DNA of 64,000 bases, from NCBI GenBank assembly GCA_001600415.1, contig BCJX01000003.1, forward strand, positions 800,995 to 864,994, read 5' to 3'. The notes under the pieces were generated by a model, which was not told the DNA's origin, did not search any database, and saw nothing but the letters and a program-made list of their open reading frames with translations. This DNA is from Pascua guehoae. Its lineage: Eukaryota > Basidiomycota > Tremellomycetes > Trichosporonales > Trichosporonaceae. Position 1 is the stretch's first letter; every line of letters starts with the position of its first letter. The translations under genes and the position numbers were made by a program. Positions 9,832 to 22,925 of this stretch are shown here, piece by piece.

Positions 9832-12323
9832 GGTGGAGGTCGGGTGAGGAGGAGGACGAGGCGGTGGTGGTGGTGGTGGTGGCGGGTTACGCCGATGCGC
9901 TGTCGAAGGGCGGCTGTGAGCGCAGTGGTGAGCACGCGGTCACAAGAGCGTTTTGGTGGCCGTGTCGACCTCGACGAGTCGGAGGGGACGAGGGTTGGGT
10001 GGAAGTCGGTGTAGAGAAGTAGAGGTGTGGATTAAAGATAAATGTGGATGTGGACGTGTCGCTCGCGTTCAATGACAGATTCACTCACTGTGCACTGAAT
10101 TGTGCGCGGTGCGTGCTGGCGAGACTGGCGCCGCCCCAGCAAGGTAGGTAGGGTCTGGCCCAGCCCACGCGAAGGTTGCGGCGGCGGTGTCCCAAGTGTG
10201 ACGCCCCCCAGGGCGCGACGAGGCGCGGGGCGCAAGGGGTGCAATTTGTGCCTGAATCCCAAGAGGCGCTGCTCAAAAAGCAAAGTAGGCCAGCGCCATG
10301 CTCGTCCTGGGTTAGGCATGCGGATTATTTCCTCGGTTAAAAGTGCAATAGGGCACGTGCTCAGCGTGCCTCCTGCCGATCCTTGTCCTGGCAGCCATGC
10401 CTGCATGCTTGTGCTCGTGATGAATGGATCAATTGACGTTATTGTGGATACTGACATTCTTCACAGCAGATGAACACAGCAGATGAACACAGTCGAGCGA
10501 CTAATAGCACTGCATGCACCCGTCACAGGCAGAGTCACACACTCTAGAATGACATCGCCCTGGGTGGCCGCTGTCTGATATCCCGAGCAAGGGCAACACT
10601 ATGAACCGAACAAACACGAGGCTGACGAGCCGAACATCATGCGACGCCTTGGATCTGCTGGTGCAGCGGGAACGTGGGGATCTGTTTGCATAAACCACAA
10701 ACCCCTGCTGTCAGCTACAGTCTGCAGCCAATGCAGCCGGCCAAGACTCGCAACGATATGACATGTGCAGCTGAACACAGCGGGCGTTTTTACTGTACAC
10801 TGGGTGGCTGACGGCCAACCTACATGCGGGCCCGTTTGGCTCGGGTCGTCCACGCGTGTCGTCCCCCAATACTCTCATCCCTCGCAATGTACCTCGTATC
10901 TCCCACCTCATGTTACACACGGGTGTGCGTCCTTCGACACGCACCTGACCCTTCTCCGGGGCGTCCACTCGCCCTCAGTCTGGCCACACCCGTGATCGAG
11001 ACAAATAGCACCGTCAACGACAGCAGTGGAACCAGTCGTCCGACGCACAACGCGCTCCACCTACCCTTGACGAGTGTACCGGACGCAACGCGTTCCCCAA
11101 GGCGCCCAACCCCTCAGCGCTCATGGACAATGGCGACAGCGTGCCCCCGCCTTCCCTTGCGATTGAATGGGGGACGCTTTCTAATCGTTGTCGCACGCAG
11201 AAACAAAAGCACTAGGACTGCTGGCGAGTTTAGCCCTGCTGCTCTGGCAGGTTTTCCCAGTCTGTGGCCAGCCAAGTCGGCGAAATCATGGACAAGCGGC
11301 CGCGCGCAAAGTGGCCCCTTTCGACGTCGCTGAGGGTCGAGTTTCCGACATAGACTCGACCGTGTCCTCCCCCCAGCTCGTGCAGTTGGGCAGCAGTCTG
11401 AACGTCAGGTCTTCCATCGTCTCGGCGTGGGCGTGAGCATGAGCATATCGTGAGCGTGACCGTGGTGAGCACAAGCTCGTAAATGAGCACGTGAGGCGGC
11501 AGAGGTCGCGATCGCCACAGTAGCCGGTCGGTAGGCCGAGCCCAAAACATGGAACCCAGAAGCACGCGTCAAGAAAGAGTCAAGCAGCAAAGCAGTCTGG
11601 GCAATGAGTGGCCGTGGTGACGGGTGGTGACGAGACAGCGTGTGGGCATTGGTCGACGAAGAGCAGTAGTGTTCAAGCAGGTCGAGTTGCGAGTCGGCAA
11701 GTCGGCAATTGATGGTCGCACTGGGCCGATCAGCTGCCCCCGATCAAGGGCCGGAATCTGTCATGTCACGCTAGGCATTGTACACAATAGCACGCCTATA
11801 ATGCATAAAACCCAATAGGCCCGCTGTTAACTTGCTTTGCTAACCAAGCCCACGCGTTTGCAAGCGAGCTGGCGCTGGCGGACGGACCCGCAGTGGGCTA
11901 GTCGCCGCGGCGCCGACGGGCCATGGTGGCATGTACAGGGTGGGGGCGGCGCCCACGGCGAGATCCGGGGGTTGTGCGTGCGTGTTGGTGCATGCTCGTG
12001 CCTGCATGGGGCCATGTGTGTGGGTGTGTGTAGGCTGATGGAATGCTCTAGCCGCGTTTGAGCCGAGCGAGTTAACGTTTGCGGCTTTGTGCAACCACCG
12101 GTTACCGAAAAAGTTGGCCCCCCGGGTCCTGTCCTGTCGTTTGATAACAGAACAAACGCTGTGCCTACTACTGTGACCTTTGTTGCATTATCCATCGTCT
12201 TTTGTCTTTCGTTCCGTCACCACCCCCGCCGTCAAGCACCTCGATCCCTCAGGACTAGACTACACCCGTCGTCGTCCCCTTCTCCCCTTCTCCCGACCCT
12301 TACTTCCCCCCCACCCAGACCCA
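9832..12323. other. 2.5-kb intergenic stretch without a supported gene
   Basis: It lies between the divergent starts of the TM9 gene and RIB3. Open frames are short, overlap on both strands and lack domains. There is a simple (GGT)n tract near 9863-9882. I looked for tRNA B-boxes and snRNA-like starts and found none. Part of it may host a structured RNA, but I cannot support one. Confidence 0.5.
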
Positions 12324-13792
12324 ATGTCCGCACCCGTCGCCGTCGCCGACGCGCCCACGGCCGTCCCGAGCCCGTTTGCATTCGACCCCGTCGAGGACGC
12401 CGTGGCCGCGATTCGCAATGGCGAGTTTGTCGTCGTCATGGACGACGAGGACCGCGAGAATGAGGGCGACCTCATCTGCGCCGCGTCGCAGATTACCCAG
12501 GACGGCATGGCGTGGTTTGTAAAGTGGACCAGGTGAGTCGAGATGTCGCCATGTCGAGGAGTCGGGTGTGGATGCCGTAAGCCGCCGCGGGGTGTTGCGG
12601 GTGTCGAGTCGAGTTTAAGATGGGACGAGAGGCGGAAGGGCGAGAAGAGGGAGCAGAGACGATGAGACGGATAGGTATGGAGCCCGCCGAGCGGAATGGA
12701 ACGCAGGCGGTCATTGGCGAAAGAAGAGGCGAAACAGGTCCCCGCCGAAACCGTCCCGGCGCTCCTGCGGCCTCGAACCAAGTGCGGAGGGAGAGGAGGC
12801 GAGAGCCCACGAGACGGGCGGGTATGAGACACGGCCTCTGGTGATGGAAGCGGGTGGAATGCCGACGACGAGCGGCGAGCAGCCGGGCAAGCGACTCTCC
12901 GCGTTCCAGACAACTCGGCGCCGGTACCCCTCACCCCACCCCTCCTCCCCTCCCCACCTCAACCCCCACACCCCATATATTCCCCACTAACCCACCAGCG
13001 GCTACATCTGCATGCCCATGCTCCCCTCGCGCCTCGACGAGCTCCGCCTGCCGCCCCTCCTGACCCAGTCGGGCGTCAACGAGGACCAAAAGGGCACGGC
13101 CTACCACCTGACGCTCGACGCAAACAGCAAAAAGCACCCAGTATCGACGGGCATCTCGGCCCACGACCGCTCCCTCTGTGCGCGCCTGGCGGCGTCGGGC
13201 GCCGGCGCCGACGACTTTACGCGCCCCGGCCACGTCGTGCCCCTGCGATACACGGTCGGCGGCGTCAGGCGGAGGACGGGACACACCGAGGCTAGTGTGG
13301 GTGAGTACCGTGGTTTGTACCGGGATTGTACCGGGGTCTGTGGGGCTGGACCCGAGTCGGCGAGGTTTGTACCGGGGGTTTGTACCTTGGGTTTGGGCGG
13401 TACGGGTTGTTGCCGAGTGCACTGCCGGGTAGACGCCTAGTCGCGAGTCTGTCTTTGGTCCTTGCAACGGCCCGGTACGCCGTCGCGAGCTCGTCTGCAC
13501 AACCTGCTCCCACACGATTCGCCTTCCAATACCTCGTATCTACCCCCACGTTCACGGCCTATCCCCAAACACCGCGAGCACAATCCACTAACGCCCAGAC
13601 CTTTGCTACCTCGCGGGCCAACCGCCCGTCGCGCTCCTCTGCGAGCTCGTCCACCCCACCGACCCAATGGGCACAATGGCCCGCCGCGACGACTCGTGGC
13701 GCTTCGCCCGCGCCTGGGGACTCAAGTGCATCTCTATTGCCGACCTCCAGGCCTACGTCAACGGCCCCGCCGGCAAGCTCGTCCCCGAGTAG
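12324..13792 (+). CDS. RIB3: 3,4-dihydroxy-2-butanone 4-phosphate synthase
   Basis: This enzyme converts ribulose 5-phosphate to L-3,4-dihydroxy-2-butanone 4-phosphate plus formate, the four-carbon precursor of the riboflavin xylene ring. Three exons (12324-12532, 12999-13300, 13599-13792) give 234 aa, normal for a monofunctional fungal enzyme. Signature motifs are all present: the acidic [11 protein letters not shown] loop that binds Mg2+ and substrate (residues ~43-53), GYICMPM right after intron 1, [10 protein letters not shown] and [18 protein letters not shown] spans intron 2, and GTMARRDD lies near the C-terminus. No GTP cyclohydrolase II domain is fused, unlike bacterial RibBA. The introns (466 and 298 nt) are long for this window. 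Confidence 0.96.
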
Positions 13793-14853
13793 GCGACCGG
13801 GTTGGAGAGTAGAGCGCGGACACGCGAGTGGGGAGTCGGGGCGTGGGGAGTGGGAAGGAGTGGGGAGTTTGCGGTAGGGGAGGAAGACGGGCAGGGTATC
13901 TCTTTGCCCAGAGTGTTAGGACCGACACGGAAGCGGATTGCACTCTGCTGCCCGTGTCGAGGAACGGGACGGGGCCATCTTGGACGATACCGACCCGTAC
14001 GGCGACCGCGGCCCTCGTACGGACGCGACTGGCGCCGAGACGGAACGGACGGGAACGGATGACGGACGGACTGGGCGACGAGGCGAGGTGACGCTGTACT
14101 GCTTGGCATCCTCATGAATCCACATTGCTCATGGACGCGGGGAGGATTGACGCCGGGAGGGGAATGGCAGGCGGCTTGTGTCATCCACGACGCGTTGAGG
14201 GTGCTGATGGCGCGTGCTGATCGGGGCGCCTGATCTGCCGCCTGTGGACACATGAATTCGTGCTGATGCCGTCTTGATTCTCCCAACAAGGCCGAGAAAC
14301 TACGACACTGGCGTTCTTAGCTCTACCCAGATCGCAGTCTATGAAAACGGCTACTGATACTGCGACTGCGAGCCGTTTTTCCGACCGCGCGAAGCGTGGT
14401 CGGGAAAATATGGCCAGTTTCCCTGGGCTTCGTTCCGCACATGTCAACCACTGGCAATGTGAAGCGCGAGCATCTGGGCCGACCACATGCGGAGCACGAG
14501 CATCTCGTGTTAAGCTTGCGCCCTAACCAACTGAGCTAAATCGCCATCTCGGAACGGACTTGCGACTCCCCGTAGTCCAGACGCCAGCCGCGCCATCATT
14601 GACGACCATGATGATGATGATGATGGAGCATAGGCGAGCTGTCAACTCTATGAACAGGGATACATGCGTGATAGCCGGGCATCAATATCAACAGGGGCCG
14701 GCGTAATATGTCAGTGCCACATGCACAACGGCTAGCGTGTCTACAAACGCCGAGGATGATGGGTCTCGGTCGTAATCTACAGGAATATGGGGGAGCTGAG
14801 GGGACGTCGAGCTAAATCACACGAGGACGTAACGGCCGAAGCGCGCCGCAGAA
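13793..14853. other. intergenic with a tRNA fragment and a small microsatellite
   Basis: Between the convergent ends of RIB3 and the RAD16-like gene. It contains the tRNA-Val-like fragment listed separately and an (ATG)n run near 14610-14625. No coding region is supported. Confidence 0.5.
14440..14545 (-). pseudogene. tRNA-Val(AAC)-like 5' half, truncated
   Basis: Read from 14545 leftwards, the sequence starts GGCGATTTAGCTCAGTTGG, a good acceptor 5' strand and A-box. A D-arm end follows, and then CAAGCTTAACAC, an anticodon stem plus a loop with anticodon AAC. After that the 3' anticodon strand, T-arm and 3' acceptor strand cannot be found. Instead an imperfect duplication of an AGATGCTCG(T/C)GCT unit appears. 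I therefore call it a broken tRNA or tRNA-derived fragment. Confidence 0.6.
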
Positions 14854-17800
14854 TCAGAGCTTGAAGAGGAATCCCAGCTGCACCGTTAGCACCGCTCCCC
14901 ACATGCCCTTGTCGACTCACATCCTCTACAGTGAGCTTGCCGAGCGCGGCGTCGGGGTCGCGACTGAGGGCAGCGTCGGTCATGGCCAGCTTTTTGGCCT
15001 GGAGTTGGACAATCTGGTCCTCGATCGAGTCTTCGACGACGAGCTTGACTACTTTGACGGGGCGCTTCTGGCCCAGACGGTGGATACGGTCCATGGCCTG
15101 GTACTCGACCGACGGGTTCCACCACGAGTCCATCATGAAGACCATGCTCGCCTCGGTCAGGTTCTGCGAGTTGTCAGATGGGAGGACGTGGGAGTAACTC
15201 ACAAGAGCGACACCGCCTGCCTTGAGCGAGATGAGGAAGACGGTCACGTGTGTGTTCTTCACTGGGAGGGGTGAGCACATGGGACGTTGCACAAAACGTT
15301 GCACTCACTGAAGTGCTGGATGGTCGCGTCGCGCTGCTGCGGGGTCATACCACCCTCAAGGCGGCAGATCTAGCGTCAGAAAGGCCGACTCCCACATACT
15401 TACATTGAAGCCAGCACGCTGGAGGCGGAAAGCAATCAGGTCAAGGAAGGAGACGAATTGCGAGCTGAAGTCAGTGCAGCAAACAGGCGCGCACTCACAA
15501 GACGAGCGACTTGATGGTGCAGTCCTGGCGACGAAGTTTCTCCAGCTCCTCCACGAGCGCCTCGAGCTTGGACGACGAACGCCAGTTCTGATGTGGTTAG
15601 CCAGAGACAACGGAGGCATCGTAACCACGTACATCAAGGTTGAGGCGCGAGAGAATTCCCTGCCGCGCACCCTTGTTGCTCTCCTCTAAGTCGATCGCCT
15701 CCTGCTCGAGGTCGATGGAGATTTCGATGTGGCACACGGGGCACTCGGGCTGGAGTCAGCATACGTCGATCGTTTATTTGCCCACCCTGTGGCCGCGTAA
15801 CTGCTGGACTTCGAGGTACTGGCGGATACACTCGCGGTCAAAGACGTGCTTGCACGCGGAGACGATCGCATCTTCAGCCTGCATGGGTTAGCTTAGGGCA
15901 GGGCCCACGATACCCACAGTGTCGTTGCAGATGCGGCACACCGTGCCCTCGTTCTGCACCTGGTTGAGCGAGCTCGTCTTGGAGCGCAGCACGAGGTCTG
16001 GATGGCAGGCCATCTGGCGCACTGATGGTCAGCCTGACACAGTGCAATGGAACCTACTCCTAGTGATAAGGGAGAAAATGTTCGAGTAGTCTGACGGGTT
16101 AGCAGAGCGAACAGCAAGACCACCCACTGTTCAGGACAGTTCCTTGCGTGATGTAGGTGTTGAACTGGCGCTTGGCGTTGGTAAAAAGACTCATGTAGAG
16201 CTCCTTTTCCGGTGGAGAAAAGTAGTCGCGGCGGACAACGATCGTGCGGGGAGGGAGACCGAGGTCATCGGCACGCTCGATTTTGGTGCGACTGCAGGGT
16301 AAGCATCCACCAGCAAAGGAGTGGTTACCCACCGAAGCATCATGCGATCCAGCAGGACCTTGAGCTTCTTGAACGCAGTCATGCCCGGGCCACCCGTCTC
16401 GATACCGTAGCGCGCAATGGGTGTGAGAATCTCAGAGTTCCACAGCGACACATGGTCCATCGGTTTGTGCCCACAGTCGTCGCAGTGGCGCTTGTCGCTG
16501 AACTGTGGAGGTGAGCACCGGTCATCTGAGTACACCTCACCTGCCAGTGGAGCGACTTGCAGTCACACTTCTTGCAAAAGTAGTAACTAAAGGGGTCGGC
16601 ACCGAGGAAGCGAACCAGCGAGTAGAGCTCGCCAACGCGGTTCTGCAGCGGGGTTCCAGACAGGCACCAACGATACTTGGCCTGGAGCGCAAACGCGGCC
16701 TTGGCAGCATTCGTCGAGCGCTCCTTGATATTGTGCGCTTCGTCGAGAACGACACTGGGAGTTAGCCAAAGTTACATGTGCATAACTCACCGGTACCACT
16801 CAAACGTGTGCATGGGGCTCTTTTCCTTGATGATTAAGTTGCCCTTTTTGAAACCACGCTGCTGGCGGCGGAACGATGCCTCCAGTGTCCCGTACGAGAC
16901 GAGAATCTGCAAGTCAGTTGACGATCGCAAAAAGGATTGTTTAACTGACCACATCAAACTTCTTGAGCTGGTCGGCCTTCATGCGGCCGGACCCGTGCCA
17001 AAGGCAGACCGTCAGGCCCTCGGCGTGGGTCTCGATCTCGTTCTTCCACTGCATGAGTGCGACCACGGGCGCGACAATGAGGGACGGCTTGCGGCGCGGC
17101 TCGGACAGGAGCAGAGCAATCGTCTGGATTCTGCTGGTGAGCTACTACAATAGCGCTCGTGTAGCTCACGTCTTGCCCATGCCCATCTCGTCAGCGAGCA
17201 TGCCACCTGCCCACACGCCCTTTTCCTGTTCCTTCATCCAGTGCAGACTCTCCTTCTGGAACGGGAGGAGGGTGAGTTTGAGCGACGGGTGCGCCTCCAT
17301 CGGCACGGGCTTGACCGGCTCAATGTTGGCCGCGAGGTCGCCCCAGCAGTCCTCAAGCTCGGGGTGGTGCTGCCTGTTAGTGACGCCCAGGGGAGTCCAA
17401 GGTCGTAACAAACTCACCAGAGCAAGGCGGATCTGGTTCTTTTCGCCCTGGGTAAGCTTGCGTCCAAGCTTCTGCTTCAACTTTGCCTCCTTGGAGCGGA
17501 TGAGAGCCTTTTCCTTCCTCTGGCGTCTGCGCTCCTTGGCCTCCTCGTTGTCGGGACTCGCGGATGAACCCCAGTCAGACGGCATCTCGTCACCTTCTTC
17601 TCCGTCCAGGCGCTGGCCCTTGGCCTTCGCTTTGCCCTTGCCCTTCTTCGCCTTGCCCTTTCCCTTGCCCTTCTTCAGAGGCACATCCTCGGACTCGTCA
17701 GAAAGGTCAGAAACCTCCGCATCGAGGTCAGACAGATCGCTCTCCTCGTCCTCTTCGTCGTCGCCTCCAAAGTCGGAAAAGGACGAGTCGTCTGACATTG

Positions 17801-18793
17801 AGCCCGGCTGAGGTGTCGACGACCCGGAACCGACGAGGGTGGACGTCTCGGAGTCGACGAGGATTGCGTCAGATCCAAATGTATCCGCGGTCGAGCCGCG
17901 TTCGCCACGTGCGGCGCGTGCACGGACTGTGGTGTGAGTTAATGACAACAATTGCGACAACTCACGCTCAGCGGCACGCGCGACGGCTACACGGTGCGGG
18001 GTCGTACCCTTGGTCTTTCCCCCGAGCGTGTGCCCGTTTGCTTTACCGTTGGCCTTGCGTGGTGTCGAGCGTGAGCGTGTCGAGCGCGACGAGGCGGGGC
18101 TAACGGAAGTGGAAGCAGACGCAGAAGCAGAAGCGCTCGAGCTCGTGCTGCCGATACGACCATTCTGCATGGACTTGGACGCCTCGATCGCACGATGCAG
18201 CTGGTGCATCTCGTCCTCGCTGTCCATGGCAAACTCTTCGTCGTCGCTCAAGGAAGCCTTGGCCTTGGCCTTGCCGCGCCCACGCTTGAGAGGCTTGATG
18301 TCTTCCTCCGAGTCGGGCTCGACGTACACGACCTTTGCTTTGGCAGTGAGTGAACGCCGCGAGCGCCGCGCAGCGATGGGTTTGTCGTCGTTGTCGTCCA
18401 TGACGAGCGCGTCCGAGTTGACGAGAGTCGTGTCCGCGTCAAACACGTCGGGCTCGGCCTTGACGCGTGATGACGCGAGCGTGAGGTTGTCGATACTGTC
18501 CGTCTTCTCGACGCCGAGCTTGGAGCGGCGTGCAGGGATCGCCACGCTGTCCAGGACGGCACGCTTGCGCGGCGCGCTCGTGGGCGATGAGGCTGGGAGG
18601 TCAGTTGGAGCGCAGTAGGGAGGGTCGATGGGAAGGACGCACCGCGACGCTTTGCGCCGCGCGGGGAAAGTGTGGCCATGCTGTCCGGTGTGGTGAGCGC
18701 CGAGTCGGTCACTTCGTCCTTGATCGACGGCGTCGACGAGGTGGAGTTGGAGCCCGAGGCGGCCGATGAGCGCGTCGAGCGCCGCGGCGGCAT
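14854..18793 (-). CDS. RAD16: RAD16-type SNF2/RING ATPase of global-genome nucleotide excision repair
   Basis: Rad16 homologues pair with Rad7 to recognise damage in non-transcribed DNA and can act as a ubiquitin ligase. The gene has about a dozen short introns. The first exon is 18793-18643, and the last is a tiny one (about 14877-14854) that supplies the family-typical GFLFKL ending. The N-terminal ~480 residues are Ser/Lys/Asp/Glu-rich and disordered. The helicase follows: Walker A in DEMGMGKT near 17170, and DEAHNI near 16750. A C3HC4 RING finger lies between the two helicase lobes (CPVCHIEIS, about 15730). The C-terminal lobe has [21 protein letters not shown] near 15090. A 39-nt intron at 17927-17965 has no in-frame stop. 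The start is the first ATG in frame with a well-placed MPPRR N-terminus. Confidence 0.93.
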
Positions 18794-19342
18794 GGTGGTG
18801 GAGTACTAGAGGATGGCGACGGGCAAAGGAGGGCAGCAAAGGACGGTGGTGGAAAGAGTTGAAGCAAAGTTGTGGACGTGTGGACAAACAATTCTTCTTC
18901 CTTTCTTTGATCTTCGACGCGCCTGTGTCCATGCGTGCCATTATTATTACCACATCGCTACAAATCACTACATATTTTGGCGCGCGGCGCGTGGTGTCGG
19001 GCTGGGTGGGTGACTGGACTTTTGTCATCAGCCTCTGCTGGATGGACAATTCAGGGCTCCCCAACTTTTGGACCCGCGGAGGTTTCATTTTTAAGTGATC
19101 CCACCCATTTCCCCTCGTGTGGCAGGTGGCAATGTGGCAGCTGCGGCAGCTTCAGCTTACGACGACTGTCAAGAGTAGTCGTTGCGGAGCTGTGTCGTGT
19201 GTATGAGAAATCAAATATGCTAAAGGACTTGATCACACTGACACGCCTTGTACGACAACGTCCTCATCCTGCAAATGCCCAACTTATTTCAGCCACAGAT
19301 AGCATCATGCAAGTGTATACACTTCTCCCCACCACCCTACAT
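18794..19342. other. intergenic between RAD16 and eIF3c genes
   Basis: It holds the presumed RAD16 promoter on the left and the eIF3c 3'UTR on the right. Nothing else is visible. A very long plus-strand open frame crossing it is an antisense shadow of eIF3c. Confidence 0.6.
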
Positions 19343-22114
19343 CTAGGCAGCCACTCGCCGCTGGGCACCAAGACCCTGGTTGAACGAGCGACCCCGTCCT
19401 CCCCTGCCACCGCCGCGGTACGAGCCGCGGGCTCCGCCTCTCCGCTCCTGGCGGCCACGGCCGCCGCCCTCGGCAGCACCGTGCGAGGCCGCGCCACGCT
19501 CGGTACCGGGGCCCTGGCCGAGCTTGACGTCGAGGGCCTTTTCGTTTTGCTCGACCATGACGACGGCGCGCTCGGCAAGCTGCTGTGCGAGGCGCTGGAC
19601 CTCGGACTGCTCGACGCGGTGGAAGACGACGACCTGGTCAATCTGGTCGAGCGACGCAGCCAGCTCGTCGGTGTAAATCATGCGCGAGATGATCGATGTG
19701 ACCGTCTGCTGTGGGAGCGAGAAGGTCGTCGAGAGGTGGGAGAGCGAGAGCGAGCCATAGTAGGGAGCGTAGGTAAAGAGGTACGTGCGGAGGCCCTCCT
19801 CCTGGATCTTGCGAGCAAGCATGGTGCGAACGTCGTCGGCGTCCTCGAGCAGCTGCCAGATCTTGATCGAGTGGATGAGGTCGCGAGCACGCTCCCACTC
19901 GCCGGCCTGGAGCGCCTTGGACGCCTTGATAATGTGGTCGCGGGTGTTTTCAGGAGGACCCATGAACGCCTGCTTGTCGGCCATGTCGAGGAGACGCTTG
20001 AACGACTTGGAGGCGATGCGGCGGCGCTGCTCCTCAGTGTCGACCGAGGCGAGCAGAGGAATCTCGACGAGCATGCACGACGTGAGGTAGGCGGCCTCGA
20101 GAAGCTCGAGGTTGAGGTGCATGTGGAAGGGGAGAAGGCGGCGCTTCTCAATCAGCTCCTGCTCGGGCGAGAGCTGGAGGCTGTAGCGCTGGACAGCCTG
20201 TGCAAGAAGCTCCTTCTGGCGCTGCGAGGTGAACATTTCACCAAGAATGCTCTGGCACTCCTGGATAAAGCCACGGCGGAACGCAGCGAGGCCGAGCTGG
20301 ACGAGCGCGCGGTTGTACATGATCTGGGTGGCAACGTCGGCGTGCGAAATGGTGTCCTGCAAGTGCGACATGAGGAGCAAGTCGCGGGCCTGGTGGTAGC
20401 GGGCGTGGATGGCGTGGTTGAAAATGTGGGCGAGGATGGCACGGGCACGGAGAAGGGGAGCGTCCGAGTGGTAAATGTGGACGCAGAGGGCGTGGATAAG
20501 GCCGCTCGCGTCACGCTTGACACCAAACGGAATAATGGCCGACTGCAGACCCTTGCACTCCTTGTTGACAACCGTCTCAAAGTGGTCGACAATGCCGTCG
20601 GGCTTGGCGTAGACGTGCTCCAGGCGGCGCATGACCGCACGCACCGTCTGGTCGGCCCACTGCTCACGCTCAAACAGCACCTGCGCCTTGGTAATGGCAA
20701 CGTAGAGAGGAGCCTCCTCACGGAGGCGCTCAATGTACTCGGCGCCACGCTCGTGTGCGTCCGTGTGCTGGAGCGTCTTGGTAAACTCATTGTCGAGGTT
20801 TTCGAGCAGCGAAATCAGGCTGCCCGCAACCGCGACACGGCCACCAACCGACTCGGGGGTGCGCTCCTCCATGTCGTCGTACTCTTCAACATTGTCCTGG
20901 ACAATGTAGTCCTTGTTGGCAAGGAGAAGGTCGACGAGCTGGGTAAACTCGCCAAGGCACGCAACCCAAGAGTCGTGGGGAATGGACGAGAGGTGCTGCG
21001 AGTAGTCGAGGCGGGCGGGGATGAGAGCAAGGAGGACACGAATCTTCTGGTACGTAGTCTCGGAAACCTCGAGGAGCTTTTGGAGGATGCGAATGGTCTC
21101 GGCACGATCCGTGTTCTTGCGACCACGCTGCTCAAAGATTTCACGGAGCGTCTTGAAAACGCCGTCAGAGGTGAGGTTGAGCTGGCGTCCGCCACGGCCA
21201 ATGGTGGTAAACTCGGCGTCCTCGGCACCCTCCTCGCCAACCTCCTTGGCCTTGACCTTGCGGACCTTGGGCGGGGCGTTGGCCACGTTGTAGGCAGTAG
21301 CGTACGCCTCGGGGTCCTTGTTGTACTCGGCAAGGACAGTCTCAAACTCCTTCATCTTCTTCTTGAGCGTCTGGCGCATGCTGTTGAGCGCCTTGCTCTT
21401 GTTGGCGGGCATCTTCTTGCCGGCCGACTTTTCAGACTTGATCGTCTCGGCAATCGACGAGTCGAGCTCGACAATGGCCTGGAGGAACGGAGGAGGAATG
21501 TGGCCCGCAGGGGGGATGGGGGAGGCAATCATCGAGGTCTGGTGGCGCTGGATGAAGCGGAGGAGCTTGTCGAGCTCGTTGCTTGCAGCAACCCAGTCGT
21601 TGGCCGCACCACCCGCCTTGGTCGCGTTGGAAAGGGCGTTGATCGCGGCCTCCATCTCGGCAAAGCTGTATGGGTTAGTCTAGTCCCGGTACCGGGCACA
21701 GTACAGGCTTGTGCGCCGCATCACGCATCCAGCATCAAGCATCCAGTACGCACCGCTTGTCCTTTGCACTCAGGACGCGGATCTTGTCCTCGTCATCAGA
21801 GTCCTCGTCCGACGAGTCGGCATCGCGGAGGAACTTGTTCGCCATGGTCTACGGGCGTCAGCGAGGCTGTCCTGCCATCTCAACATCCGGGGGGCCATGG
21901 TACACACGTTTGGCGCGTCCGAGTCCGAGTCGCTCATCTCAGACTCCTCATCCGAGCTGTCCGAGTCGCTGTCGCTGCTGCCACCGGGCGAGCGGAGGAA
22001 CTTGTTCGCCATCCTGCTCTTGGGCTTGACCTCCTCGCCACCGGAGAGGAGGGACTCGTCCGAGTCCGAGTCGGACGACGAGTCAGAGTCGCCGAGCTTT
22101 GCGAAGAAAGACAT
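19343..22114 (-). CDS. NIP1: eukaryotic translation initiation factor 3 subunit c
   Basis: eIF3c is a core PCI subunit of eIF3 that recruits the 43S complex and contacts eIF1 and eIF5. Three exons (22114-21908, 21848-21754, 21665-19343) join in phase to 874 aa, the usual size. The first ~100 residues are acidic Ser-Asp repeats ([17 protein letters not shown]) containing two copies of a MANKFLR motif, the region that binds eIF1/eIF5 in yeast. The middle is helical. A PCI domain lies in the C-terminal third, recognisable from the [35 protein letters not shown] region. The tail is Arg/Gly-rich and ends GAQRRVAA. The strong codon bias of this highly expressed gene leaves an antisense frame open for most of its length. 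Confidence 0.96.
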
Positions 22115-22925
22115 GGTATCGGCCTTTTTGGGGAGGGGGGCGGAGGGTAGATGGGCGGCGTCGAGCTGGGGTGAGATGTAGCGAGTTGTGATAGGGCTCG
22201 CTGTCGTCGTCGTCGTCGTCCCGAGAGGTGGTGGTGGCCTGATGGGGGTGCAGTACGCGGGGGTTGCGACGCGCTGTCGTTTTGTTCAACGTCGTTGGAA
22301 GCGACGTGCACAAAAAGATATGGACCCTAAGTCTTCGCTGCCACACTGCAAGTAACGCCGATTCTCCGCAGCTTGGCCTCGTGGAAAACACGTGGAGATC
22401 ACGTGTGACGGGAGTAAACTGTTTGAAAGTGGCAATACGCTGAAAAACAAAGCACCCCGTGGCTCTTATCGATCATCCACCACACCGCCTACATGCCTCT
22501 GCTGACCTCGATATTCCAGAAGGTGGACGGACACCGTGTCGTCTAGGCACAACGTGGTCATATTACATATCACAGGTGGTGTACAGTTTTGGTACTTCAC
22601 TCGCGGCCTACAAAGATGGTTAATCATAGGTGGGCGCTGAATGTGGCCCCCGGAGCGGCTCGAGGGCAAGGCGTGCCTTTGCTCTGCTCAGTTGTGGACG
22701 ACTGGTATGTGAACATGCGAAATGGATACGATGACGAGAGGGACGAGGAACCGACTATATATAGCGAAAGAGGATATGAGGATTAGAGAGACACTATTAC
22801 CGAAGAGGGCTCGAGAGAGGGTGGATCGTGACGTGTCCTGCGATGTCAACGAACCTCACCCACTCACCTTGGTCCTTGCGTGGGGGAGAGAGAATCGAGT
22901 CGAAGTCGTGTAGCCCGGTCGCCTC
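22115..22925. other. intergenic left of the inverted-repeat-bounded segment
   Basis: Holds the eIF3c promoter and then sequence without a supported gene. The 21-bp inverted repeat arm starts at 22763. Confidence 0.5.
22763..22783 (+). repeat. left arm of a 21-bp perfect inverted repeat
   Basis: The 21 bases AGCGAAAG..ATGAGGAT recur exactly, inverted, at 29167-29187. Sequence just upstream (TATATATA-like) is similar too. The two arms enclose 6.4 kb with two divergent genes. Confidence 0.85.

Noticed and set aside
10100..10480. Possible structured RNA (RNase P or SRP type)
   Set aside because: GC-rich with local inverted segments, but none of the conserved core sequences of these RNAs could be identified.
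13326..13877. Plus-strand frame of 183 codons overlapping the end of RIB3
   Set aside because: Out of frame with the firmly assigned RIB3 exon 3; a shadow.
18935..22150. Plus-strand open frame of 1071 codons
   Set aside because: It is entirely antisense to eIF3c plus its flank. It exists because strong GC codon bias removes stops on the opposite strand. It has no domain and no splice structure.
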